Below are positions 20,479-30,717 of a stretch of DNA of 64,000 bases, piece after piece. A program made the translations under genes and the position numbers. Within the stretch, counting starts at the first letter, position 1, and each line of letters starts with the position of its first letter. The notes under the pieces were generated by a model. It ran no database searches, was not told where the DNA came from, and saw nothing but the letters and a program-made list of their open reading frames with translations. The DNA is from Rebecca billardiae RCC1528 (taxonomy: Eukaryota > Haptophyta), in contig OZ251234.1 of assembly GCA_965240325.2 (NCBI GenBank), positions 992,001 through 1,056,000 on the forward strand, in the 5' to 3' direction.

Positions 20479-20516
20479 GGCACCCGCACATCTTTGAGGT
20501 GCTCGGTCTGCCACGG
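20479..20516 (-). repeat. Right terminal inverted repeat
   Basis: Inverted partner of 17451-17488; the 23-bp core at 20479-20501 is perfect. Confidence 0.6.
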
Positions 20517-22666
20517 ACTGACTGAGTGAAGTAGTGAGCTGTTCGGGCTGTTGCCAGTTACTCGCACTCGGACTACTGCCACTCTGAGTCACTCACACTT
20601 CACAGTCTCACTCTCAGCACGGCTCACTGGCAGCCGGTCAGCCGCCACCGCGCACTCGGCGCCGCAGGCCGCCGACTGGCTCCGCGCGGGTCACGCGGGA
20701 CTCCGCGGTGCCACTCACACTGAAACGGTGCCAGTCAGCCGAACTCAATTACCCTGGTCAATACTACCGTGGACCGACTCAGACTGGCGACTCCGGGACC
20801 GAAGTAGTCACTGTCATCCCGATTCCCGAGCCGCTTCCGGCTTCCCGCTTCGGCGGACCCCGGCGGCGGGCGAATTGCGGCACCGGGTACTCGGTGTCCG
20901 AGACCGTGCCAGTGGCAGTCAGAGCCGAGTGTCGTCAGTTCCACGCGCCGGACATCGGCCAGCGCAGAAGTTGGTCGCCAACCAAGGCGCAACCAGCGCC
21001 ATCGTCACGGTAGAGTAGACAAGCCTCGCGGCAGATTCAGCTTCGCTTGTACGGCCGCTGATGATGCTGTGAGCCGTCAGGCTGCCGGTTCGCACAGCCT
21101 CAGCACCAGCGGTTCTCCTTCCCGGAGCGCGGCGCCATGACTGCCTAATCGCAGCATGCCGAACACCAGCGGCAGGCCAGCTCGCGCCTCCGGCGGCGGC
21201 TGTCGCAGCGGGCTGTTTGCTCGCCTGAGGTTGTCCGTCGTCACCCAGGTGTCGATGCATGCAAAGCGCGCCGAGCGCATGGTGAGGGCACGTTGCCGCT
21301 TCTCGACGCGTCGGACGGGAGGTGGTGCGTCACGCTTTGGCCGTGCACGAGGCGGCGTCTCAAAACGTGCTTGCAGCTCTGCTCGCGCGCGTTCCATGTC
21401 GGGGATTGCACCGAGGGAGGCCAGCGCCCAGGTTGGGAGTGAGGGTGCACTCAGCACTCACGAACGCCGGTTGGATCTGGAGCCTCGACGGGTGGTTGGA
21501 CCCTACCCAGCCGTACCCGGCCGGGGCGGTTGCTGATTGGTCCAAACCCTCCTCCCAACCGGCAAGTGATTCGTCTGGACGCAAAGGTCTTTTCGTCCAA
21601 GCTAGAAAGCTCGGTACTGACGAACGGTGAGTACCCAGACACTACCCATTTGATGGCCAACTGAGTAAAAGCAATGTTGGTGCCAGTGTCCTAATCATCC
21701 AATCGGGGGGTGGGCCCTTGGTCCACCCCAGTACAATTGAACATCTCCAGTGATCTTCGACGGAGGGAGATTGCAGCTCCGACCGATGTTAAAAAGCCTC
21801 CTACCAATCAACTGGTCGTTACTTCCGCCACGCACTCAAACAACAATCAAATCACCATTCATCATTGGCCCTTCATCATTCATCACAATGTTCATAATCT
21901 ATTAGATCCACTTCAAAGTGAATACGTTCAAGACGATGGTCGGGCGCGGCGAGAAATGAAACGGCGTTCCGCCCAAGTCCACACCAAGGGACCTCCCTTG
22001 TCCACACACACGAACGGGTGCGCGCCTCGCGTCAGCGGCTTAGCGCCGAGGGTCGGGGCAACGCCGCTGCCGTCGCCCTCAGTGTCGCCGCCGCTGCGTT
22101 CCGCCGCCTGCGCAGCGAGGAGCTTAGGTGTGCACGCGCTTCCTCCGTTCCTCGACGCCAGCAGCCCAGTAGCAGCGGCAGCTGCGACCGCGCGACGCGG
22201 GTGGTGGCATCCAGCATATCCACGGACGCGACCGAGAATTCACGCGCTCACGCTCACGACGCACGTTCTGGACTCTTGAAGTCCTACATGGCGGCACGGA
22301 GTGGTACTTGAAGGACCTGTCTATGTACGCGCGCGTGCGTTGCACGTCATACGGCCGCAAGTTCTGGCTCATGTGCGTGTTGACTGGGCGCGTCGACTTG
22401 TCGGTACTCAGTAATGCAGCTGTGCGCGCGCGCTGTCGACGGCGACGGCTGTGTGGAACCACTTGCGGACTCGCCCGACGGCCAGGTGCTGGGGGCTACA
22501 CTGGTGCCGAGCAGCGTGCAGCGCGCCGCTCGGGCCGTGCACCGCGAAGGCCAATGCGCTGTTCGCCTTTGCGTCGGCGCAGCAGGACGGCGTGCCACGC
22601 TCGACTGTACCGAGTATGGTAGCGATTCAGCGCAGCTGCGCAGCAGCACATTTGTTCGTTCGAACG
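20517..22666. other. Gene-poor region with possible coding remnants
   Basis: About 2.1 kb. Apart from a possible small gene at 21077-21397, it holds AT-rich non-coding sequence (21830-21930) and a coding-like fragment at about 22262-22430 (+). That fragment reads GGTEWYLKDLSMYARVRC and SYGRKFWLMCVLTGRVDL without a start codon and runs into non-coding-like sequence. Confidence 0.4.
21077..21397 (-). CDS. Possible small hypothetical protein
   Basis: 106 aa from the ATG at 21397 (MERARAELQARFETPPRARP), ending GEPLVLRLCEPAA. The composition is basic with hydrophobic patches (SARFACIDTWVTTDNLRRA; GLPLVFGMLRLGSHGAAL). There is no family, signal or membrane segment. It sits alone in a gene-poor region and may be a remnant. 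Confidence 0.3.
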   Translation of the reverse strand: MERARAELQARFETPPRARPKRDAPPPVRRVEKRQRALTMRSARFACIDTWVTTDNLRRANSPLRQPPPEARAGLPLVFGMLRLGSHGAALREGEPLVLRLCEPAA

Positions 22667-24658
22667 ATGGCAGCGCGCGAGGCCATCGCGGCGCACGCGG
22701 CGGCCTTCGCGATGCACGTGGAGCGCACGCTTGCTCGCCCGGACCGTGCTACGGAGCCTCGTGTGTGCGTCAGCGAGGGAGGCGACGAGCTCAGCGCCAA
22801 CCTCGAGCGCCTCACCCTCGGCGGCGCGGCCGCGGGCGCGCCTCGGGCCGAAGCGCCGCCGCTGCGCCTGCTCGCACCGGTGCCGCGCTTCAAGAAGCGG
22901 GCGGAGGGCGTCGATGGCCGCGACGCACTCGCTGCGCCCGTCGTGCCCAGTGTGGGGGACATGGTCCCTGGCGGCGTGGCGCGCGCAGACGCGCCGCCGC
23001 CGCCGACACACGTGGCTGACGCGCGGCACGTGCATCGGCGGCACGCGTGGCGGCAGGGCCACGTGCAACGAGCCTTCCCGGGGAGCACGGGCGCGAGTGC
23101 GCCGCCCAAGGGCGCGGGCGCGTCGTGCCACGCCCACCGTACCGCTGCCACCGCCGCCGCCGCCTTCGCCGCCGCCCCCGGCGCGGGCGGCGCGCGCCGC
23201 GCCGAGGTTGTGGTGGTGGTGGACACGAGCGTTTGGGTCGATACGGCGGAGCGGCTGTGCGCGTGGGCACGCGCGGAGGGGCTGTGCATCGGCGTGCCGT
23301 TCGCGGTGGTGCGCGAGCTCGACGGGCTCAAGCTCTCCCCGGGCGCCCGCGGCACCGCGGCGCGCGCAGCCATCGGTGCCATCAACACGCACGTGCGCCC
23401 AGCCCAGCCGACGGCGGGCTCTGATTCCGCCGCCGACGGTGGCGGCAGCGGCCTGCGCCCGCTGCGCGTGCGGCTGCAGGCGTTCCACGAGGTGTACCAC
23501 ACGGTCACGACGAGCGCGCCGCCCGTGAACGCGGACGAGCAGATCCTCGACTTCTGCCTCTGGCTGCGCGACATCGCCGGCGCGTGCCCCGTGCTCGCCT
23601 CCGCGGACGGCGCGCTGCGCGTGAAGGCGCGCGCCAACGGTCTGCCGCACGGCCTGGAGGGCGTGCGCGAGGCGCAGGCGCAGCTCAGGGCGGGCGCGCG
23701 CGCGGAGGTGCACGGCGGCGCGTCGACGGCGTCGCCGCCGCGCGCAGCCGAGGCACGCCGCGCGCACGCTGACCCTGCGGCGGGGCACGCGCATGTCGGC
23801 GCGGGCGGCCGCGCACAGGCGCACGGCGCGCAGCCCTCGCCGGGCGACGCGCGTTGCGCGAGCATTGTCGGATGTGGCGATGCGGCGGGCGCCGAGGCAG
23901 GCGGCGAGGAGGACGAGGAGTCGCTGCGTGCACAGCTGCTCGTGAAGGAGGCCGAAGTTGCCTCACTCCGCGCGCGACTTGAGCGCGCCGTCCGCCGGCG
24001 CGAGGCGTGCGTGGGCGCGCCCGCGCCGGCCGAGGCTGCTGCGGCCTCGGCCGGGCCCAGTGCTCGGGGTCAGGCCGCCGCTGCGGCCGAGGGTCGCGTC
24101 GCCTCGGCCGCAGGCGAGATCTCCATCGGCCCGCCTGCGGCCGCTGCCTCTCGCGGCAGCAGCAGCCCCGCGCACTCGCCCGCAAGCGCCCTGACCTCGG
24201 CCACGGTCAATGCGGCCGCGGCACCCGCCGCGCAGTCTCCGCCGAGCTCGGCCTCGGGCTCGGCTGGACAGCGTGTCGGCGTCGAGCTGCTCAGTGCATC
24301 CGCGGAGGCGCTACAACGGCTGCCAGGCGTGGGCCCGGCGCTCGCTGCGCGCATCGTCGAGCACCGCGCGCGCACGCCCTTCCGCTGCGTGGACGATCTG
24401 AGCAGCGTGAAAGGCGTCGGCGCGCAGCTGCTGGCTGCCCTGCGCCCGCTGGTGCGCGTGGCGCCGACCGCGACTGCCCCTCCCGGCGGGCGTCACGTGG
24501 CTGCCGCGCCGGCACCGGCGCCGGGCGAGGAGCCCGCTCGGACACTGGTGGACGAGCGTTCGACGCCGGTGGCCGTCAGAACACCCGTCACGCCAGACGC
24601 AGGAGAAGCGCCGGCTGGCCTGAGCCCGCTCGAGTCGGAGCGCCGACAACTCGAATAA
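22667..24658 (+). CDS. PIN-domain nuclease fused to helix-hairpin-helix
   Basis: 663 aa from the ATG at 22667 (MAAREAIAAHAAAF). Residues about 180-330 form a PIN domain: VVVVDTSVWVD (first acidic residue), GVPFAVVRELDGLKLSPGAR (conserved Glu), NADEQILDFCLWLRD (acidic cluster) and VLASADGALRVKARANGL (last Asp), the arrangement of SWT1/SMG6-like single-strand RNA endonucleases. A low-complexity Ala-rich linker with an acidic coiled-coil-like stretch (EEDEESLRAQLLVKEAEVAS) follows. Near residue 548 comes a ComEA-type double helix-hairpin-helix (LQRLPGVGPALAARIVEHR; LSSVKGVGAQLLAALRPLV), a sequence-independent nucleic-acid binder. The combination suggests a structure-guided RNA or DNA nuclease. 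The upstream ATG at 22618 is less likely. Confidence 0.8.
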   Translation: MAAREAIAAHAAAFAMHVERTLARPDRATEPRVCVSEGGDELSANLERLTLGGAAAGAPRAEAPPLRLLAPVPRFKKRAEGVDGRDALAAPVVPSVGDMVPGGVARADAPPPPTHVADARHVHRRHAWRQGHVQRAFPGSTGASAPPKGAGASCHAHRTAATAAAAFAAAPGAGGARRAEVVVVVDTSVWVDTAERLCAWARAEGLCIGVPFAVVRELDGLKLSPGARGTAARAAIGAINTHVRPAQPTAGSDSAADGGGSGLRPLRVRLQAFHEVYHTVTTSAPPVNADEQILDFCLWLRDIAGACPVLASADGALRVKARANGLPHGLEGVREAQAQLRAGARAEVHGGASTASPPRAAEARRAHADPAAGHAHVGAGGRAQAHGAQPSPGDARCASIVGCGDAAGAEAGGEEDEESLRAQLLVKEAEVASLRARLERAVRRREACVGAPAPAEAAAASAGPSARGQAAAAAEGRVASAAGEISIGPPAAAASRGSSSPAHSPASALTSATVNAAAAPAAQSPPSSASGSAGQRVGVELLSASAEALQRLPGVGPALAARIVEHRARTPFRCVDDLSSVKGVGAQLLAALRPLVRVAPTATAPPGGRHVAAAPAPAPGEEPARTLVDERSTPVAVRTPVTPDAGEAPAGLSPLESERRQLE

Positions 24659-24749
24659 GCTGCTCACTCAATGCCGATCGCCCGAGCGAGTCGCCAGTCC
24701 GTATACGCCACGGTGCGGTACTGAATCGGTACCATGCAAGTACAACGGT

Positions 24750-26843
24750 ATGACCACGCGGCTTATTGCAGTCGATCGTAGGCGATTGTCACATGATGTG
24801 AAAGTTGACCGTAGTCTGACGGGCGTAGTGACGGTGCGTTGGCCGCTGCTATGGTACTGGACCGTGACGATGGCGGCCGCCGTGATGCTGTGCGTCGCGC
24901 TGGGGTTCCTCCGGGCGAACGCGTGGCTGAGCGCGCTGCCAGTCGAGCGCATCGAGCGGCCACACGCCAACGCGTCCACTACCCCCGCGGCGGAAGGCGT
25001 GCACGTGCTCGCTATTGTCGAGCGCACGCCCGTCGCGCGGCGTGCGTTTGCGGCGCGCGCGTTCGCCGCATCGGCCCACGTCGAGTCGGTCGAGTTCGTC
25101 GACCCCGTGTGGCTGAACGAGCCTGTCGAGCGCGCGCGCGTGCTCGGCAGCCGCAGCTTCGCGCACCTCCACTGCGCCGAGTGGCGCGAGTCCGCGATCA
25201 GCCAAGTGGGCGCGTGGGCGGCGTGGATGCGCGCTCTCTCGCAAGCGTCCGCGCGCGCGCGCCCGTCGGTGCTGGTGGAGGCGGACGTGCACTTCGTCCG
25301 TGGCGCGTTCGACGCTCACATCGCGCGGATCAACGCGCTCATGCGCGCGTGCGCCGTCGACCTCGTCTTCCTTGGCTCGTGCTTCGAGTGGCTGGGGGCG
25401 GTGGACACTTGCTGGCGCTTGGACGGCGGCGTCGCGGCGGCGGCGCCGCCTCTCAGCCTCTTCCGCCCGCGCAAGCCGCTGTTGGGCGCGCACGGGCTTC
25501 TGGTCGGCCCGAAGGGGGCGTCGCGCCTCGCGCATGTGACGGGTCGGTACCTCGAGCTGTACCACGCCACGCTGAGCAGCCCCAACTTCACCCAGCCCGA
25601 TCCGTCCAACTGCTCTGCCGCTTACCGCGCGGAGACTCGGGCAGCGGGCGCGCTGGTGCCCCCGGTCGGAGACCCGGCGTACGCGCCGTCGTGGCTGCGC
25701 GTGTCCACGGGGAAGGATAGCCTGGTGATGGACGCGGTGTACACCGAGCGGCTGGCGGCGCTGCACGCGTGGCCGCAGCTCACGCTGCAGGCCGTGGGCA
25801 CGCGCCTCTCCGAGCCGAGCCACAACTACACTGCGCCGCCGCGCAAGTGCCAGCGGGGCCGCGCCAAGAAGCCCAAGCCGCGGCCGCAGCCCGGCCGCTG
25901 CCCGCTCGGCGGCATAGTGAGCAGCAAGTGGACGGCGCGCAAGGCGCGGCGGGCCCGGCACGACGGGCAGGGCGAGCAGACCAAAGACGCCGCGCCCGAC
26001 GCGTGGACGCCGCCGCCGCCGCTCGACGCCGCCGAGCTCGAGGCCGCGCTCGAGGCCGCGCGCGCCGCTCCGCTCGTGCCGCGCATGCGGTTGGACGACC
26101 TGCGCACGTTTGTGCTGCTCGTGCGGCAGTGGCTGGACCACCCGGGCGCGGTGTTCGTCGAGTGGGGCTCGGGTGGCAGCACGCACCTCGTGCTCAGCTC
26201 GACGCCCGCGAGCGTGTACTCTGTCGACTCTGTCGGCGCGTGGCTCGAGCGCGTCTCCGCCTCGCTGCCGCTGCCGCTGCTGCCGCGCTACAACCCGATC
26301 GAGGCGAGCATCGGACCGACCGCCGACTGGGGCCGGCCGGCCGAGCTGCCCGTGCCGGCGGCGCTGGCGCGCGGGTACGTGGGCGCGCTCGGGGCGCGGC
26401 TGCGCGAGGCGGACGTCGTCTTCATCGACGGCCGCTTCCGCGTGCGCTGCGCGCTCGAGACATTCTCGCACGCGCGGCGCGGCGCGGTCGTCGCCGTGCA
26501 CGACTTCTTCGGCCGGCCGCAGTACAACCTGATCTACTCACTTTTCCATCGGCTGGTGCCGGGCACGGACGAGCGCGGGCGCGTGGGGCTGCGCGTGCTG
26601 GGCGAGGACGAGACGACGCCCAGCCACGGCGACCTCGCCGTCTTCGTCCACCTCAACGACACGCTCGCGCTGAGCGAGGCGGGCGTGGCCGCGGGCGAGG
26701 CCGAGCTCGCGCCGCTCAAGGCCCTCTTCCTGCGCGACTACATGATGCGCACGCGGCGGCGGGCGCGGCGGGGACGGCGGCGGCGGGCGCGCCGGCTCCT
26801 GCGCGCGCGCCGCCGGGCGTCATCCGCGGACAGTCGTATATGA
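24750..26843 (+). CDS. Type II membrane fusion: GT25-like glycosyltransferase + SAM-methyltransferase-like domain
   Basis: 697 aa, no intron. Residues about 31-55 (WPLLWYWTVTMAAAVMLCVA) form a signal anchor, so the rest is probably in the Golgi lumen. Residues about 85-330 resemble GT25-type glycosyltransferases: AISQVGAWAAWMRALSQ corresponds to the family's SH-x-x-x-W region, VLVEADVHFV to the ILEDD metal-binding motif, and LLGAHGLLVGPKGASRL to the acceptor-side loop; the acidic motif reads EAD. After a basic linker (about 355-415) a second domain has VFVEWGSGGSTHLVLSS (SAM-binding glycine loop), VYSVDSVGAWLERV and VVFIDGRFRVRCALE, typical of methyltransferase-like proteins. The tail is Arg-rich. 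A glycan-building and -methylating enzyme is a reasonable guess; the glycosyltransferase assignment is the weaker part. Confidence 0.65.
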   Translation: MTTRLIAVDRRRLSHDVKVDRSLTGVVTVRWPLLWYWTVTMAAAVMLCVALGFLRANAWLSALPVERIERPHANASTTPAAEGVHVLAIVERTPVARRAFAARAFAASAHVESVEFVDPVWLNEPVERARVLGSRSFAHLHCAEWRESAISQVGAWAAWMRALSQASARARPSVLVEADVHFVRGAFDAHIARINALMRACAVDLVFLGSCFEWLGAVDTCWRLDGGVAAAAPPLSLFRPRKPLLGAHGLLVGPKGASRLAHVTGRYLELYHATLSSPNFTQPDPSNCSAAYRAETRAAGALVPPVGDPAYAPSWLRVSTGKDSLVMDAVYTERLAALHAWPQLTLQAVGTRLSEPSHNYTAPPRKCQRGRAKKPKPRPQPGRCPLGGIVSSKWTARKARRARHDGQGEQTKDAAPDAWTPPPPLDAAELEAALEAARAAPLVPRMRLDDLRTFVLLVRQWLDHPGAVFVEWGSGGSTHLVLSSTPASVYSVDSVGAWLERVSASLPLPLLPRYNPIEASIGPTADWGRPAELPVPAALARGYVGALGARLREADVVFIDGRFRVRCALETFSHARRGAVVAVHDFFGRPQYNLIYSLFHRLVPGTDERGRVGLRVLGEDETTPSHGDLAVFVHLNDTLALSEAGVAAGEAELAPLKALFLRDYMMRTRRRARRGRRRRARRLLRARRRASSADSRI

Positions 26844-26944
26844 ATGGCTAGTGCGCTGGACCGCCAGGCGGCTGTCGTCGCCTCGTCATCAATCTAAGAT
26901 TCATCAATCTTGGACTCATAATCGATAATCAGGCGCTGCGCTAC

Positions 26945-26980
<36 letters not shown>

Positions 26981-27195
26981 CTGTCTCGTCGGGCGTCATT
27001 AGAGCAGTCTTACTCAGCATATCAGTAGTAGTCGTCAGCGTCAGCGTCACTACTTAGCAGTGAGTAGGCGCCGCGTATAGATGGCATCGTCGATTCATCG
27101 CGTCGTCATGAGACTCATCGATCTCCGACCCGGTGACGGTGTGATGCGCTGGTCGCAGACGATACAGTCGTCGCCGCCGAGTGGCGGCGCCGCGC
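26844..27195. other. Convergent intergenic region with a TA microsatellite
   Basis: 352 bp between the 3' ends of two convergent genes. It contains a (TA)n run at 26948-26979. No gene is seen. Confidence 0.6.
26948..26979. repeat. (TA)n microsatellite
   Basis: Uninterrupted TA dinucleotides over about 32 bp. Confidence 0.95.
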
Positions 27196-29302
27196 TCACA
27201 CCATCAGACTCGCCGGCTTGGCACCAACGCTGAAAGCACCGAGGCTGGGACCATCGCCATCTTCGGCGTCATACCACTCCGGCGGCTTCTCGGTATCGGA
27301 GCCGCCATCTGCAGCCGCGGCGCGCTGCTGCTCACTCGCCTCTGCGCGCGCCCTCCGCCAGCGCTGCACGAGCATGAGCAGCGGCACGATCAGCATGCCC
27401 ACGGTCATCGGCGCCAGGCCGAGCAGGTAGCCGATCGTGAGGAACCACGCGGGGAACTCGGCGGCGAATGGCGAGGCAAACTCGGCGTACACCTGCACCG
27501 CACCGAGCACGCTGAGCAGCGCGGGCAGCACGTAGCACCACGCGGCCTTGAGCGCGAGGCGCGCCGCGCGCGGCATCTCGCCCGTCTCGTGCGCGATCTC
27601 CTCCAGCAGGTCGTCCACGCCGTACGCCCACGTCACGAGCAGGCACTCGCCCAGCCCGGTCGCGACGGTCAGGAAGAGAGTGTCGAAGTGGTCGGACAGC
27701 TCGATCCAGTACGGCCCGGCCGGGCTGACGTACACGAGGCCGGCGCAGAAGCCGAGCGCGTGCAGCGCGAGCGGCACGAGCTCGCGCACGCGCGCGTTGC
27801 TCAGCGGGACGCGCGCCGAGGAGCGCGCGAGGTCGGTGAGCCCGACCGTGAGCGGCGTCGTCATCGACGGGGCCGACGTGACGCCCTGCGGGCCGTGTGC
27901 GGGTGCGGGTGCGCGCGCGCGCCACGTGACAGTCGCGTGAGTGCGTACTAGCCGTAGACAGTCGCGTGAGTGCGTGCAGTGCTGGCCGTACGGCGTGCCG
28001 GGCGCTCCGCCGCGTAGCACGCCGCAGCGCGGCGCGCGCGGCGGCGCACCAGGTTGACCAGCATGACGAAGAAGGCCACTGCCCACAGCTGCGGCCACGG
28101 CATCAGCGCGAGCACCTGCGGGAACACCTCGAACGCGAGCGACGTGCCGCCGACCGCCACCGCGGAGATCGGCACGCCCTGCGTGTGCGCCAGGTGGCCG
28201 AGGAAGGCGAAGACCGTGCAGGCTGCGCGGCGCAGGGCGGCGGCGGCGCGCGTCACGCACCCGCCACGCGCCGCCCCCCGCTCGCTCGCTCGCGCGCATC
28301 CGCGCAGCGCGCGCGGCGCGGTGGATCGGCGGGCTCGCGCGCCGCACCGGCGAGGATGGAAAAGGCCGAGTTGGCGAGGCCGACGATCGCGGCGCTCGAG
28401 ACGATGGGCTGGGTGCGGTGGTTGTACGAGGCGTAGGTGGTGAGCGCGCCCAGCCCCGCCGAGGCGGAGAAGAAGATCTGCGCGATCGCCACGATCCAGA
28501 TCTCGGGCTGATCTCGCAGCACCGCGAAGTCGGGCGTAAATAAAGCCGCCAGCCCGGCGCGCGAGCCCTCGAGGCTGAGCCCGCGCACGAGCAGCGCGAG
28601 CAGCACGACGACGGGCAGCGGCATCAGCAGCTCGGACAGCCGGCCGAGCGTGTTCGACGTGCCGCGCACGCCCAGGTACATCGCCGACCACACGAACGCG
28701 TAGCCCGCGACCAGCCACGGCAGCGGCGCGCCCGGCGTATCCACACCGTCCGCCTGCTGCACGAGCGAGCCGTACCACGCGGCCGCGCCCTCGCGCACCC
28801 AGGGCAGCGGCGCGCGGAACGACGCGACGAGGTAGCATGCGCTGTATGCAAGCAGCGCCGAGTAGTACAGCGCTACACAGAAGGAGCCGAACGACGTTGC
28901 CCAGCCGAAGCCCTCGGCGAGCGGCGAGAGGCGCGCCATGATCTCGACGTGGCCGGCCTGCATCATCTGGCCGAGCGAGAACTCGAGCACGACCATCGGG
29001 ATGCCTGCGACGAAGAGGGCGAAGAAGTACGGCACGAGGAACGCGCCGCCGCCATATCTGTACGCGAGCATCGGGAAGCGCCACACGTTGCCGAAGCCGA
29101 CCGCCGAGCCGATCGACGCGAGCACGAACGTCCAGCGCGAGGACCAGCGCTCGCGCGCTGTGGAGGAGAAGCGCTCGATCGAGCTGGGAGAGCGCGCAAA
29201 GCGCGGCCGCTCGTCCTCGAGCGTGGTCACCCACGACAGCGAGGGCGCGAAGCGTGCGATGCGCAGCGGCGACGTCGGGGAACTCGGCGATTCATTCGGC
29301 AT
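27196..29302 (-). CDS. SLC6-family sodium-coupled neurotransmitter/amino-acid symporter
   Basis: Three exons (29302-28348, 28222-28050, 27885-27196) with introns of 125 nt (GTGCGG...CGCAG) and 164 nt (GTGCGC...CGCAG) give 605 aa. TM1 carries the family signature (FVLASIGSAVGFGNVWRFPM; YRYGGGAFLVPYFFALFVAG; EFSLGQ). The first splice lies in TM6 (FSILA-ACTVFAFLGHLA) and the second at the TM7/TM8 boundary (MLVNL-GVTSAPSMTTPL), matching colinear positions in SLC6 proteins. About 12 membrane segments are expected. The N- and C-termini are hydrophilic, the C-terminus acidic (DTEKPPEWYDAEDGD). The substrate is not predictable from sequence alone. The start at 29302 (MPNESPSSPTSPL) is preferred over 29362. 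It is divergent from the PPCS gene at 99 bp. Confidence 0.9.
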
Positions 29303-29401
29303 CGCCGCTCGCCTTTGCGCCCGCTGCACCTCCCTCCCGGTCGGCAGTCGGCACAAGCTCAAAGCGTGCCAACGGCGAAGTGAAAAACGTCATCAGCGGC
29401 A

Positions 29402-30499
29402 ATGGCGGCGAAGCGCGAGCGCACATCGGAAGCACCCGGGCGCGGCGCACAGGACGCGTTTCTCGAGGAGGCGCACGGCCTCCTTAGCTTTGACGCCGAG
29501 GCGTGTGCTGCCCGCGTGCGCGCGTTCGTTGGCGGCCTTGCGACCGGCACGCGCGTGGCGCTCGTCACGTCGGGCGGCACAACCGTGCGGCTTGAGGCGC
29601 GCACCGTGAGGTTTGTGGACAACTTCTCGACCGGCGGCCGCGGGGCGGCGTGCGCGGAGGAGCTGCTCATGCGCGGATACGCCGTCGTCTTCCTCCACCG
29701 TCGCGGCTCCGCCTTCCCGCTGGCGCGCACCCCTGACGGCGCGCCTCTCGACGGGCGCGCGCTTCTCGAGCTCGTGCGCGCAGGGCGCGCGGCTGCGTAC
29801 GTCGAGGGCGTGCGCGACGGGCTGGCGCGCGCGGGCGCGGCGGAGCGCCTGCTCGTGCTCGAGTTCTGGGACGTGTACGAGTACGTCGCCACGCTGCGCG
29901 CCGCCGCGCTCGGCGCGCGCGGCGCGCGCGCGCTCGTCGTGCTCGCGGCCGCGGTGAGTGACTTTTATTTGCCAGTGTCGCAGCTGCCTGCGCACAAGAT
30001 CCAGAGCCGGGGCGGCGGCGGGCTGCGGCTCGAGCTGCACGAGGTGCCCAAGTTCCTTGGCGCGTTCAAGACGCGCGTCACGCCCGCGCACGACGACGCG
30101 CCGTGGGCCGCCGACGCGCTCCTCGTCTCGTTCAAGCTCGAGACCAACCGACACATCCTGACAGCCAAGGGCGCAGGCGCTATCAAGGCGTATGGTGCAG
30201 ACGCGGTCGTGGCGAACGAGCTCGCGTCGTACAAGGCGCGCGTGACGCTGCTCACGCCGACGGAGGCGGTGCGTGCGGGGCACACGGAGGTGCACGTCGG
30301 CGGGCCCATCGTCGGCGACGAGACCGAGGACGTGGCCGTCACGGGCGTGGACGCGCGCGTCATCGAGGCGGGCGGCGCGCCGGGCGCGGGGCCGACCGCG
30401 CGGTCCGCTTCGCTCGAGGCCGCGCTCGCGGATGCACTCGCCGAAGCTCACGGCGCACACCTCAGCCGTGGCGCGCCGGCCGCAAAGGGGCAGGGGTGA
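29402..30499 (+). CDS. PPCS: Phosphopantothenate-cysteine ligase (eukaryotic PPCS)
   Basis: Second step from phosphopantothenate to coenzyme A: it couples 4'-phosphopantothenate to cysteine. 365 aa, single exon. Landmarks: [20 protein letters not shown] then [10 protein letters not shown] (nucleotide loop), [36 protein letters not shown] then IQS (phosphopantothenate-binding region), [14 protein letters not shown] and [15 protein letters not shown]. The protein is the monofunctional eukaryotic type without a fused decarboxylase domain, and has no targeting peptide, so it is probably cytosolic. It shares a 99-bp intergenic region with the SLC6 gene. Confidence 0.93.
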   Translation: MAAKRERTSEAPGRGAQDAFLEEAHGLLSFDAEACAARVRAFVGGLATGTRVALVTSGGTTVRLEARTVRFVDNFSTGGRGAACAEELLMRGYAVVFLHRRGSAFPLARTPDGAPLDGRALLELVRAGRAAAYVEGVRDGLARAGAAERLLVLEFWDVYEYVATLRAAALGARGARALVVLAAAVSDFYLPVSQLPAHKIQSRGGGGLRLELHEVPKFLGAFKTRVTPAHDDAPWAADALLVSFKLETNRHILTAKGAGAIKAYGADAVVANELASYKARVTLLTPTEAVRAGHTEVHVGGPIVGDETEDVAVTGVDARVIEAGGAPGAGPTARSASLEAALADALAEAHGAHLSRGAPAAKGQG

Positions 30500-30717
30500 T
30501 CGCGTCGCTCAAGCGGGGACAGGCCTAGCACCGGCACGGCCGCGCACCGGGGCTCGGCCCCCTGGCCCTGCGCTGCCGCTGCGTTGCGCGCTCGGTCCTT
30601 CCTGTGACTCCTGTCGTCTCGCTCTCGGTGAGCTGATCAAGAATGTAGAGCGCGCCTGTGCAGCGCTCTGAGCTCCCGGAGCCCGAGACACGCCTTTCCG
30701 CGGTCCTGGAGACCGTG

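Larger units (their letters stand above)
17451..20516. mobile_element. Candidate DNA transposon with terminal inverted repeats around a BAH-domain gene
   Basis: Positions 17466-17488 and 20479-20501 are perfect 23-bp inverted copies (left copy starts CACCTCAAAGATGTGCGGGT). Allowing two mismatches the match extends to 31 bp (17458 and 20509), and CCGT/ACGG match again at 17451-17454 and 20513-20516. The bases directly outside these limits are ACT on both sides (17448-17450 and 20517-20519), compatible with a 3-bp target duplication. Inside the left end is a 26-bp perfect palindrome nested in a larger hairpin. The only gene found is the BAH-domain gene at 18662-20330. No known transposase motif was recognised. 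Boundaries are inferred from one copy. Confidence 0.5.

Noticed and set aside
22496-23865. Two minus-strand frames of over 400 codons
   Set aside because: Shadows of the PIN-HhH gene; no recognisable domain and extreme Arg/Ala content.
24849-26501. 550-codon minus-strand frame
   Set aside because: Shadow of the glycosyltransferase/methyltransferase-like gene.
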